The notes beneath the pieces are model-generated. The model searched no databases and was not told the DNA's origin. It saw nothing but the letters and a program-made list of their open reading frames with translations. From Amphritea japonica ATCC BAA-1530 (GTDB taxonomy: Bacteria > Pseudomonadota > Gammaproteobacteria > Pseudomonadales > Balneatricaceae), in the NCBI RefSeq assembly GCF_016592435.1, contig NZ_AP014545.1, forward strand, positions 2,674,693-2,738,692: 64,000 nt of DNA. Reading direction: 5' to 3'. Both the position numbers and the translations under genes were made by a program. Below are positions 1 through 8,201 of the stretch, in pieces. Every line of letters begins with the position of its first letter. Within the stretch, counting starts at the first letter, position 1.

Positions 1-1
1 A

Positions 2-391
2 GCCGGCTGCAACAAATTGCTGGGACGCATCAAAAATCCACAAATGGGCTCCATGCGTATCCTGCATCTGCCAAATTCGTGGAACCACATGCAGTCTGAT
101 CACTTCATTGTCTTCCGGGTATTGCCAATTTCCGCCCAGGAATCATTAGTCACGACTAAATGGTTCGTCCATAAAGATGCGGTTGAAGGTGTTGATTACG
201 ATCCGGTACAGCTGCGTAAAGTCTGGGATGCAACCAATGAACAGGATCGCGTTCTCGGCGAAGAAAACCAACAGGGCATCAACTCTATTGGTTACCAGCC
301 AGGTCCGTATTCTGAAACCTTCGAGTTTGGCATCGTAAACTTTATGGAGTGGTACAGCGACACCATTGATAAGAACCTGAAAAGCCGTTAA
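2..391 (+). CDS. gbcA: Glycine betaine monooxygenase, Rieske oxygenase subunit (C-terminal part)
   Basis: The reading frame is open from the first bases of the window, so this is the 3' end of a longer gene; a TTG at 17 is not a credible start. The roughly 130 visible residues resemble the C-terminal catalytic end of ring-hydroxylating Rieske oxygenases, including a short FVIF-type strand and a terminal FGIVNFMEWYSDTI segment. Members of this family with betaine catabolism neighbours are GbcA, which removes one methyl group of glycine betaine as formaldehyde to give dimethylglycine, using electrons from GbcB. The Rieske cluster and the mononuclear iron ligands lie outside the window. The assignment to GbcA rests mainly on the dgc, sox and gbdR genes that follow; another Rieske demethylase is possible. 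gbcB is not seen and may lie to the left. Confidence 0.75.
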   Translation, partial: AGCNKLLGRIKNPQMGSMRILHLPNSWNHMQSDHFIVFRVLPISAQESLVTTKWFVHKDAVEGVDYDPVQLRKVWDATNEQDRVLGEENQQGINSIGYQPGPYSETFEFGIVNFMEWYSDTIDKNLKSR

Positions 392-405
392 GTCTGCTTT
401 TGCTC

Positions 406-433
406 AAAAACCGCCTGTATGGCGGTTTTTTTT
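406..433 (+). terminator. Intrinsic terminator after gbcA
   Basis: AAAAACCGCC and GGCGG plus eight T form a short GC stem with a five-base loop, 15 bases past the gbcA stop. It separates gbcA from proC. Confidence 0.85.
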
Positions 434-510
434 GCTTTATACGTCGCGGAGAGGAAAACACCTCTTCGCCGAATACATAAAATGTTCTGACGCAAACAGG
501 AGAACACAAC

Positions 511-1272
511 ATGACAACCGCTACACTGGGTATTTTAGGCGTCGGTCACCTGGCAACGTACACCGTCACCGGCCTTCGTAGAAACGACGACCAACGGCAG
601 ATCGTTCTGAGCCCTCGTAACGCAGAAGCTGCTAAACAACTGGCCAATAATAGCCAGTGCACTATTGCCGATAATAACCAGGCGGTGATTGAGAGCAGTG
701 ACATCATCCTGCTGGCGGTCAGACCGGAACAGCTGGATGGGTTATTAAATGACTTGCAGATGAAACCAGGTCAACTGGTCATCTCAACAATTGCCGGTAT
801 AACCCTGGAACAACTAAAGCAATACCCCGCACTGCAAAACGCCACCTTAGTAAGAACGCTGCCATCTGCCAGTGCCGAAGTTTGTGCCGGACCAGTACCA
901 CTGTTCCCAGCCAACGAAGCTGCAGAGAGCCTGCTGAATAGCATCGGTACTGTGGTTGTACTGGAGTCCGAATCACTCTTTAATACCGCACTGGCCCATG
1001 GTTGCTTGCACGGCTGGAGCTATCACCTGATTCAACAACTGATTGACTGGAGTAAACGCCAGGGAATGGATAATGACACCGCACGAACGATGGTCGTAGA
1101 GTCGATCAGCAGCGCGATTGCACTGGCGGAATCCCGTCCGGAACTAGACTACGGTGATATCGGCAATTCAATTGCGACACCGGGGACATATACCCTCAAA
1201 GGGATTAATCAGATCAAAGCAAACCACGGCCTGGAAGCCTGGAGCGACGCGATGGACACTATCTGTAAATAG
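511..1272 (+). CDS. proC: Pyrroline-5-carboxylate reductase family protein
   Basis: A 253-residue protein with an N-terminal Rossmann fold (GILGVGHLA near residues 7-15) and a helical C-terminal dimerisation domain ending in the family pattern ATPGTYTLKGI (around residues 222-232), which corresponds to the ATPGG...GL signature of ProC. ProC-type enzymes reduce 1-pyrroline-5-carboxylate to proline with NAD(P)H. The G-x-T-x variation in the signature and the place next to betaine genes suggest a ProC paralogue that may act on another cyclic imine or serve osmolyte proline synthesis; this cannot be settled here. The start has a good ribosome site (AGGAG eight bases upstream). It is a single gene between two terminators. 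Confidence 0.8.
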   Translation: MTTATLGILGVGHLATYTVTGLRRNDDQRQIVLSPRNAEAAKQLANNSQCTIADNNQAVIESSDIILLAVRPEQLDGLLNDLQMKPGQLVISTIAGITLEQLKQYPALQNATLVRTLPSASAEVCAGPVPLFPANEAAESLLNSIGTVVVLESESLFNTALAHGCLHGWSYHLIQQLIDWSKRQGMDNDTARTMVVESISSAIALAESRPELDYGDIGNSIATPGTYTLKGINQIKANHGLEAWSDAMDTICK

Positions 1273-1288
1273 TACGAGTCACGCCCAT

Positions 1289-1321
1289 AAAAAAGCCGAT
1301 GACAGTGTCATCGGCTTTTTT
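1289..1321 (+). terminator. Bidirectional intrinsic terminator
   Basis: A long perfect hairpin (AAAAAGCCGATGACA with its complement) flanked by A and T runs. It lies 17 bases after the proC stop and also just beyond the end of the opposing small gene, so it can serve both. Confidence 0.9.
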
Positions 1322-1348
1322 GTGTGTTGGGTGTGCAAACAATAGTCG

Positions 1349-1591
1349 TTAAACACCCGCTTCCAATATCGTTAGCGCATCCCTGACTTCAGGTAACATC
1401 ACCGGAATCTGCTTCTGCAGTTCAGCCAGTAATACCTTAAAGCTGTCATGCACCTCATCCGGCTGATCTTTCAACCAGAGCAACGCCGCATCACTACATT
1501 GCTGCGGCGACCAGCCCTGCTCCAGAGACACACCCGCTTGCACTAGCAGATCAAAAAAATCATCCTGATCGATCAGGTCAGTGATCATCAT
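1349..1591 (-). CDS. Small hypothetical acidic protein
   Basis: About 80 residues, no recognised domain. The protein is acidic and helical, with the start MMITDLIDQDDFFDLL. A longer frame begins 30 bases upstream, but AGGAGA lies seven bases before the ATG at 1591, which decides the start. It is transcribed alone towards proC and separated from the BCCT gene behind it by a terminator. Function unknown. Confidence 0.6.
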   Translation of the reverse strand: MMITDLIDQDDFFDLLVQAGVSLEQGWSPQQCSDAALLWLKDQPDEVHDSFKVLLAELQKQIPVMLPEVRDALTILEAGV

Positions 1592-1651
1592 ACTCGTCTC
1601 TCCTGTATTAAAACGGGCCACACCGGTATTTTATAATATTCTACACAAACG

Positions 1652-1680
1652 AAAAAAAGCTGGCACTAAGCCAGCTTTTT
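1652..1680 (-). terminator. Intrinsic terminator after the BCCT gene
   Basis: AAAAAGCTGGC / GCCAGCTTTTT with a five-base loop, followed on the minus strand by a long T run. It lies 32 bases beyond the BCCT transporter stop. Confidence 0.9.
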
Positions 1681-1711
1681 GATTCTTAAGAGGGGCTTGT
1701 CAGCGCGCCTC

Positions 1712-3286
1712 TCAGACTTCAGTTTTCAACCCTTTGTAGATGCTGACACACATAAACAACAGGATAACAGTGAACGGCAGACCGGCCGTAATCGCGCCCG
1801 CTTGTAACGCTTTCAGCGCTTCAGAGCCTCCACCATATAGCAGCACTGCTGCAATCAATCCCTGTAGCACCGCCCAGAAAACACGCTGCGGCACAGGCGA
1901 ATCAACTTTACCACCCGCCGTAATCGAATCAATTACCAGAGAACCCGAGTCGGATGAAGTGATAAAGAACACCAGTACCAGAATAATCGCCAGCGCCGAA
2001 GTAATACCTGACAGTGGCAAATTGTCCAGCATCTGGAACATTGCCAGGGACACATCACTCAGACCGCTAGCCAGAGCGCCAGTGCCGCTTTGTACCTGAT
2101 CAAGTGCCTGTGCACCAAAGGCTGCCATCCAGATAGCAGATACCACCGTAGGGATAAGCAATACCGCAATCATAAATTCGCGTACTGTCCGGCCCCGGGA
2201 TACCCGTGCGATAAACATCCCCACGAATGGCGACCAGGATACCCACCAAGCCCAGTAGAATACTGTCCAGCCTGTGTAGAACTTCTCATCTTCACGTCCG
2301 ACCCAGTTACTCAAAGGAACAATATCAGTCACATAGCTACTGACAGTCATTGACAGATTATTAAAGAATCCACTCAGAGAGCCCGCAATTATTACAAACA
2401 ACAATAAGGCCGCTGCGATCAGCATATTAATGTTGCTAAGCAGCTTAACACCGCCTTCCAGACCACGCGTAACGGAGATAATTGCGATTGCTGATACCAC
2501 AACAATGATAACGATCTGAGTGGTGATACTATTCTCTACCCCAAACAGATAATTTAATCCGCCGGCAGCCTGAGAAGCACCTAAACCCAGAGAGGTCGCT
2601 AAACCAAATATGGTTGCCAATACCGCAACAATATCAATTACATGGCCGACAGGTCCCCAGACTCGCTCACCCAGCAATGGATAAAACGCTGAACGAATTG
2701 TCAGTGGCAGCCCTTTATTGTAGGTAAAGAAGGCCAGTGCCAGTGCTACAACACCGTAGATCGCCCAGGGATGTAATCCCCAGTGAAACAGGGTTGCACC
2801 CATCGCTGAAGCAGCAGCTTCAGGCGTATTTGGCACAGCATTCAGCGGAGTACCCCACCAGTCGGTATAGTACGCAACCGGTTCTGCAACACTCCAGAAC
2901 ATCAGGCCGATACCCATACCCGCAGCAAACAACATAGAGAACCACGACATACGACTAAAATCAGGTTTAGCCTCAGCTCCCCCTAAACGTATCCGACCGA
3001 CCGGCAGCACTATCATTAGCAGGCAGAACAACACAAAAACGTTACCGCCCACCATAAACAACCAGTCGAAGGTTTCAATTGACCAGGTTCGGGCACCCTC
3101 CAGCATCACTTTAGCGTCAGCAGGAAACGCCAGGGCAAGTACAATAAAGGCCAGGATCGCTAGTGCACTGGTGGTGAAGACCGGATTATGAATATCCATT
3201 CCCAGCACCTGAACATTATCCTGCCCGGCCTTATAGTCAGAGGTGTACTCAGCTGACTTAGGGCCGTTTTGAACTTTTTGGTTCAT
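1712..3286 (-). CDS. BCCT family betaine/carnitine/choline transporter
   Basis: A protein of 524 residues with about twelve membrane helices, the usual size of the BCCT family. It has the glycine-rich substrate helix AAGMGIGLMFWSVAEP and the tryptophan-rich TM8 signature FYWAWWVSWSPFVGMFIARV followed by SRGRT. The GMGIG form is the one found in sodium-coupled betaine carriers such as BetP, so betaine or a related methylated amine is the likely substrate, fitting the surrounding demethylation genes. There is no long charged C-terminal osmosensing tail, so uptake for catabolism is more likely than osmoregulated uptake. The start at 3286 is preferred to a more upstream one because GGAG lies just before it. 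Confidence 0.9.
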   Translation of the reverse strand: MNQKVQNGPKSAEYTSDYKAGQDNVQVLGMDIHNPVFTTSALAILAFIVLALAFPADAKVMLEGARTWSIETFDWLFMVGGNVFVLFCLLMIVLPVGRIRLGGAEAKPDFSRMSWFSMLFAAGMGIGLMFWSVAEPVAYYTDWWGTPLNAVPNTPEAAASAMGATLFHWGLHPWAIYGVVALALAFFTYNKGLPLTIRSAFYPLLGERVWGPVGHVIDIVAVLATIFGLATSLGLGASQAAGGLNYLFGVENSITTQIVIIVVVSAIAIISVTRGLEGGVKLLSNINMLIAAALLLFVIIAGSLSGFFNNLSMTVSSYVTDIVPLSNWVGREDEKFYTGWTVFYWAWWVSWSPFVGMFIARVSRGRTVREFMIAVLLIPTVVSAIWMAAFGAQALDQVQSGTGALASGLSDVSLAMFQMLDNLPLSGITSALAIILVLVFFITSSDSGSLVIDSITAGGKVDSPVPQRVFWAVLQGLIAAVLLYGGGSEALKALQAGAITAGLPFTVILLFMCVSIYKGLKTEV

Positions 3287-3963
3287 AAAACTACTCCAGA
3301 TTCTTTTTATATTGCTATCAGACGGACTGCAGATCACCCATCAATCACCAGAGCCAACCGGTGCTTTCTTCTACAACCCTACCTGACAGTTCCCGCATCA
3401 AATCTCGACCGTAAAGCCCATAAAGCTGCCAGTACTTTTTGCGCAGGAAGCCTCTATCTTATGAGCAGTCTGGTTTTAATAGCTGACTTATTACGACAGA
3501 AAGAACAGTAAAATGCCTATTCTCGACAAGGCGCATAACAAGCGAAATATGAGAGAGAGATAAACAATGATAAGCCGAACAATATTATAATGTTACGCGG
3601 TTTCTACCCCTCCCTGGAAAATGCTTTCAAGCTAAATAAGAGCCATTTTCCAGCCAGTAGCGAGTTGCAACGCACACCCTACCAAAGTCTGAAGACAACC
3701 TCCAATACGAAGCAGTGAATGACACACAAAAAAAACCACTCAAAGCCGTGAACTTTAGAGTGGTTATAAATACCTGGGGCTGAATCAAACAAAAAATTCA
3801 GTTTTGGGTCAGGCCGTTTCAAATCAAGAAAACAAAGTGCAAGAAACAATTTAAATATACAGAAGAAACCCTATACCAAACCCTCTTTTAGCGGCACATT
3901 TTATGCAAATAACGACATTTAACCGCTTTTAATAAAACATCCTGCTAAACATCGTCACGTTTG
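3287..3963. other. Intergenic region between the BCCT gene and the ETF/dgc operon
   Basis: About 680 bases with no credible gene. It must contain the promoter of the BCCT gene at its left end. The right half holds the AT-rich tail of the dgc operon and the terminator listed separately at 3728-3765. Short frames here lack ribosome sites and coding character. Confidence 0.6.
3728..3765 (-). terminator. Probable terminator of the dgc-etf operon
   Basis: On the minus strand AACCACTC-A-AAAG pairs across a seven-base loop with CTTTGAGTGGTT and is followed by a run of eight T. It is about 200 bases beyond the last gene of the operon (stop at 3964), so the transcript would have a long 3' tail. Confidence 0.75.
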
Positions 3964-4752
3964 TCAGCGTAATACTCCCTCTTCTAACAGGAGATCAAAG
4001 ATGGCCTGCGCCTGTTCGGCAGCCGGTTCATTTTGCATCACCTTGCCCCCGTCTCCCTGGGATTTTGCAGTCGCCGCTTTAAAACGATCTGCAGCGGTCT
4101 TTGCCTTAACAACTTTCAAACGTTTTGGTCGTTTACGCGCCGGCGCCTCACTCCACTCAGCACGCACAGCATCGGTTTCAGCACTGACTGACAATGCATC
4201 CATCGTTGCCCGGCTGGCGGGGCCGAACGCACTTTGACGCGGTTCCTGCGCCGCATTATCAACACTGGCAACAAAGGGCAGGCGTACTTTTAAGGCCCTA
4301 CGCTGTCCCCGTGGCAATGCCTGGAGTACATCAGCAACGCCATCTTTTACCGCGGTAATATCAGCAATCCGCGGTACAATCGGCCAGCCTAATTTTTCAG
4401 CCAGCTGATAAGGCACCATTCCCGACGATTCACCACTCTCAGCACGTACGCCAGTCAGCACTATGTCAGTGCCGTTTTGTTGCAGGTACTCACCTAACGG
4501 CGCTAACGCATCCTCAGCGGGATCTAATTGCAATACGCGGATCGATTTCAGCCCCATGCCGGCATAGCTTCGCAACGCCTGCTGTTCAGGATCGCCCGCA
4601 TGCAGCACGGTAAGCGCATCGGCCGCTAAAGTCATCCCCAGCTCAACAGCGCGCCCATCCTGCTCTGCCCGACGCTCACGACCAGACTGAGGATGTTTAC
4701 CTACGGAAATTAATGACACTACGCTTAAGCTTTGTTGCAGATTATGCGGCAT
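3964..4752 (-). CDS. etfB: Electron transfer flavoprotein beta-type subunit of the dimethylglycine system
   Basis: The protein (262 residues) has an N-terminal half typical of EtfB: an adenine-nucleotide alpha-hydrolase fold with VSVGKHPQSGRERR-like opening, a strand giving LTGVRAESGESSGMVPYQLA, and a central stretch on substrate-independent core packing. The C-terminal part, roughly residues 180-245, is an Ala/Lys-rich linker unlike housekeeping EtfB, as seen in the ETF pair next to Pseudomonas dgcAB. With EtfA it would carry electrons from dimethylglycine or sarcosine oxidation to the quinone pool. It overlaps etfA by 11 bases, and GGAGG eight bases before the ATG at 4752 decides the start against a more upstream one. 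Confidence 0.8.
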   Translation of the reverse strand: MPHNLQQSLSVVSLISVGKHPQSGRERRAEQDGRAVELGMTLAADALTVLHAGDPEQQALRSYAGMGLKSIRVLQLDPAEDALAPLGEYLQQNGTDIVLTGVRAESGESSGMVPYQLAEKLGWPIVPRIADITAVKDGVADVLQALPRGQRRALKVRLPFVASVDNAAQEPRQSAFGPASRATMDALSVSAETDAVRAEWSEAPARKRPKRLKVVKAKTAADRFKAATAKSQGDGGKVMQNEPAAEQAQAIFDLLLEEGVLR

Positions 4753-6031
4753 CCTGATCACCTCCCTCAGTCTGGCCGGCACGGAATGCCTGCGCCAATG
4801 TCAGCAACTCACTGAGAATCGCCTCACTATCGCCGACAGTACTTAACGCTGCCGCTTTAACCATGTCACACCCGGCATCGGTATTAATCGCGATGACTTT
4901 GTCACACTGACCAATACCCTGCATATGCTGGATCGCACCGGAAATACCGACCGCCAGATAAACCCGTGCCGTGACCCAGGTACCGGTTGCCCCCACCTGA
5001 CGGAACCGTGGCATAAAGCCATCATCTACTGCAACCCGACTGGCACCTTCGGTGGCACCCAGCAGTTCAGCCGCTTTGTGGAACTGATCCCAGTTATGAA
5101 TACCGTTACCCGCAGACAAGATAAACTCAGCTTCACCCAAAGGTATGGCATTTGGATCAACTGCAACCTGTCCCTGATCCTGCAGCTGCGCTATCACAGC
5201 GGGTACAGATTCCAGTTCGACTGGCAACGCTTCATGGCGCGTTTCATCGATCGCATCGGCACACTCTTCTGCCAGCAGCATCAAACGTGTTGTGCTGCGG
5301 GTGATATCTGTTGTACCCCCGGCACCACGACAAATCATCGTTGCATTATCCACCTGCCACGCTTGCACAGCAGGCCGTTCACCCAGCCGGGCTGCCAGGC
5401 GGGAGCCCAGATCAGCTCCCCCATTGACGCTATCCGGGAATAACCAGTGTTTCGGCTGATAACTGGCTTCCACCTGCACCATTGCCGCCAGTTGCTGCTC
5501 AGGACTGTAGCCCTGGTATTCTTCACCATCAAGCAACAGCAAACGATCAACACCGGCCGTGTCAAAACCTTCCTCTTTGCTTTCTCCGAAACAGACCGTC
5601 AGAACCGCACCCTTTTCTTCAGGATTGGAGTCTTCTAATCCACTGATAAGCTTATGCGCCAAACCGATCACATCTTTATCGTGACTGGTCAAACGACCAC
5701 CGACCATGTCGGGTACCACAACGATGTAGAAATCAGGGATCTCAACACTGTGCAGTGGCAACTGTACAGCCTGAGGTCCACTTTGAGCGCCACTACGACG
5801 CCCCGTCGCAACGGTTGCGCCATTACCTTTAAGGCGATCAATACGTTTAATACCGTTAGGCCCGATAAAGCCAACCTTGTGTGGATTCTTTCGAATCAGC
5901 CCCGAAGGGCCACGCACTTCTACTTCATCACTAACACCAACGGTGCCATGCAATGGGTGCAAACGGTTACGCGCAATCCACTCAATCCGGGGATCTCTTC
6001 TAAGAAGCTCACTTTTATGGTCATTGCTCAT
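4742..6031 (-). CDS. etfA: Electron transfer flavoprotein alpha-type subunit of the dimethylglycine system
   Basis: At 429 residues it is longer than housekeeping EtfA (about 310) because of an extra N-terminal part of roughly 80 residues rich in Arg and Gly. The C-terminal FAD domain carries the family signature GISGAIQHMQGIGQCDKVIA followed by INTDAGCDMVKAA, where the second motif normally reads IN.D..API...AD; the Cys-Asp form is unusual. It sits between dgcB and etfB, with its ATG sharing a base with the dgcB stop (TGATG), so translation is probably coupled. The likely role is accepting electrons from DgcA/DgcB chemistry. Confidence 0.82.
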   Translation of the reverse strand: MSNDHKSELLRRDPRIEWIARNRLHPLHGTVGVSDEVEVRGPSGLIRKNPHKVGFIGPNGIKRIDRLKGNGATVATGRRSGAQSGPQAVQLPLHSVEIPDFYIVVVPDMVGGRLTSHDKDVIGLAHKLISGLEDSNPEEKGAVLTVCFGESKEEGFDTAGVDRLLLLDGEEYQGYSPEQQLAAMVQVEASYQPKHWLFPDSVNGGADLGSRLAARLGERPAVQAWQVDNATMICRGAGGTTDITRSTTRLMLLAEECADAIDETRHEALPVELESVPAVIAQLQDQGQVAVDPNAIPLGEAEFILSAGNGIHNWDQFHKAAELLGATEGASRVAVDDGFMPRFRQVGATGTWVTARVYLAVGISGAIQHMQGIGQCDKVIAINTDAGCDMVKAAALSTVGDSEAILSELLTLAQAFRAGQTEGGDQDAA

Positions 6032-7956
6032 CAGTGCACCTCCTCGATCAGTTGATCTACCAGGATCTCTGCAATATCTTTCACTTCCGGACGCGGCTCA
6101 ACAACACCTTCCAACATCGCAGTACACTGCTGACAACCAACGGCAACCAGTTCAGCTTCAGTGCTGTTCACATCTTCCATCCGCATATCAGCGATACGTC
6201 GTTCGCCCGGAACATCCGTAATAGGTGCTCCGCCACCGCCACCGCAGCAACGTGAACGGAAGCCAGAACGCTCCATCTCCGCAATTTCGATGCCCATTGA
6301 GCGCAACAGCTCACGGGGGGCTTCGTATTCACCGTTATAACGCCCCAGGTAACATGGGTCATGATAGGTTACCCTGCCACCACTGAAGCTATCTAACTTC
6401 AGTTTTCCCTGTTGAACCAGTTCATTCAGATAGGTTGTATGGTGCAATACCTCAACCCCCTCCAGAGCTGAACTGCCGAAATCATCGTATTCATTACGCA
6501 GGCAGTGATAGGCATGCGGGTCGGTGGTAACAATGGCCTTAAACTTATATTGAGAAAGTACCGCCAGATTACGTTTAGCAATACTCTGGAACGCCGCATC
6601 ATCGCCTAAGCGGCGCGCCACATCTCCTGAATCCAGCTCTTCGTCGCCCAGCACTGCAAAATCAACATTCGCGGCTTTAAGCAGTTTCACAAACGCCCGC
6701 AAAATACGCTGACTACGCATATCAAAGGCACCATCGGATACCCAGAACAAAACGTCTGCTTTCTGAACATCACGCATCAAATTGAGATTCTGGTCGGCCG
6801 CCGAGTTAGTCCGACTCGCCGGGTTATACCCGTTAGGGTTATCCGTAGCGATCAGGTTATCCAGTACTTCGGCACCCTTGTTCGGCGTCTTACCTTTTTC
6901 CATTGTCAGGTAGCGGCGCATATCGACGACAGCATCTACATGCTCGATCATCATCGGGCACTCTTCGACACAGGCACGACAAGTGGTACAAGACCAGAGT
7001 GTATCGGGATCGATCAACCCCTCAGTAATGATTTGTGTCGGGCCACCCGTCGCCTCGCCTATCGCTTTACCAGGGTAAGGACTGCCAGCAAACTGCGCAT
7101 CGCTGCCACCCGCCAGGCCAACCACCATATCCTGAATCAGTTTCTTCGGGTTCAGAGGCTGTCCTGCAGCAAACGCCGGACACATCGCCTCACATTTACC
7201 GCACTGAACACAAGCATCAAAACCCAGTAACTGGTTCCACTTAAAGTCAGTCGGTTTAGCGACACCTAAGACGCCACCCACTTCCTGAGCAAGCGAAAGA
7301 TCAACCGGCTTTAAACCCGTCGACCGACCGCCACCAAACCGTTCCTGACGACGATGAAAAGCCAGATGCAGCGCGCCTGCGAAGGCATGCTTCATCGGAC
7401 CACCCCAGGTCATGCCAAAGAACAGTTCACCCATGCCCCAGATAATCAGCGCAGTGAGTAACAATGACAACAGAATACCCCCCGTTCCTTCGGGTAGAAC
7501 TCCGGCCGCCGGTAGTGTCAGGACGAAGAACGCACCGGCAAAGGCCAGCAGGCTCTTTGGCAAACGCATCCAGGGGCCTTTGGATATTCGGCTAGGAGGA
7601 TTAAGACGACGTTTAAAGACAAACAGGGCACCTACAAACATCAGCGCCAGCGCACCTAAAAGTGCCCAGGCCAGAATCTGGCTATCGAACCCCAGTAAGT
7701 GAACCAGAATAATCAACGCAGCAGAAAGTACAAAACCACCACCAGTAGCCGCATGGGTTTTAGACATATATTTGTCGCGTTCGACAATATCATGAAGATC
7801 ATGCAGATAGCGTCCAGGCATCGCCATCAGGCCAGCGATCAGATCAACCTGATCTGGCTGTCCGGCACGCCATAGATTAACCCGGCGTACCGCGCCAATC
7901 ACCGCCAGCACCAACGCGGTAGCAATCAGGACAGGATGTAACCATTCGAAAGACAT
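6031..7956 (-). CDS. dgcB: Dimethylglycine catabolism iron-sulfur membrane oxidoreductase
   Basis: A 641-residue protein with several N-terminal membrane helices (about residues 1-20, 75-115, 135-180), then two 4Fe-4S ferredoxin motifs (CVQCGKCEAMCP and CTTCRACVEECP) and a C-terminal heterodisulfide-reductase-like part with a cysteine-rich CCG module (DPCYLGR followed by RCCGGGGG). This layout matches DgcB of Pseudomonas and related HdrDE-like quinone reductases. With DgcA and the ETF pair it forms the dimethylglycine demethylation system, giving sarcosine and passing electrons to the membrane. It is the second gene of the operon after dgcA and is separated from it by a hairpin region. Confidence 0.9.
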   Translation of the reverse strand: MSFEWLHPVLIATALVLAVIGAVRRVNLWRAGQPDQVDLIAGLMAMPGRYLHDLHDIVERDKYMSKTHAATGGGFVLSAALIILVHLLGFDSQILAWALLGALALMFVGALFVFKRRLNPPSRISKGPWMRLPKSLLAFAGAFFVLTLPAAGVLPEGTGGILLSLLLTALIIWGMGELFFGMTWGGPMKHAFAGALHLAFHRRQERFGGGRSTGLKPVDLSLAQEVGGVLGVAKPTDFKWNQLLGFDACVQCGKCEAMCPAFAAGQPLNPKKLIQDMVVGLAGGSDAQFAGSPYPGKAIGEATGGPTQIITEGLIDPDTLWSCTTCRACVEECPMMIEHVDAVVDMRRYLTMEKGKTPNKGAEVLDNLIATDNPNGYNPASRTNSAADQNLNLMRDVQKADVLFWVSDGAFDMRSQRILRAFVKLLKAANVDFAVLGDEELDSGDVARRLGDDAAFQSIAKRNLAVLSQYKFKAIVTTDPHAYHCLRNEYDDFGSSALEGVEVLHHTTYLNELVQQGKLKLDSFSGGRVTYHDPCYLGRYNGEYEAPRELLRSMGIEIAEMERSGFRSRCCGGGGGAPITDVPGERRIADMRMEDVNSTEAELVAVGCQQCTAMLEGVVEPRPEVKDIAEILVDQLIEEVH

Positions 7957-8107
7957 AGACTCTCCTCTTTAACAGGAGTACGGACAGTTGTACCTGCCCT
8001 GTTATTCTTACAGACCAACCCTGATTCGTGACGAACCGGGGCTGACACAAGCGCTTCTAACCGAACTGAGCAATCTGAGCGTCATGAGCACAGGAAGTTC
8101 AAGGCAT

Positions 8108-8164
8108 AAAGTTTACGGATGAGCGGAGCATAACAGCGCTATGTGAGCACCAGCCGTAAACTTT
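8108..8164 (-). repeat. Inverted repeat in the dgcA-dgcB intercistronic gap
   Basis: AAAGTTTACGG and its exact complement CCGTAAACTTT are 35 bases apart in a 236-base gap within the operon. The inner sequence can pair partially (GAGC/GCTATGTGAGC). There is no strong U run on the minus strand, so mRNA stabilisation or processing is more likely than termination. Confidence 0.6.
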
Positions 8165-8201
8165 TAATGCAGCAATTCCAGGCGCAATAGCTCAGATACG
8201 A

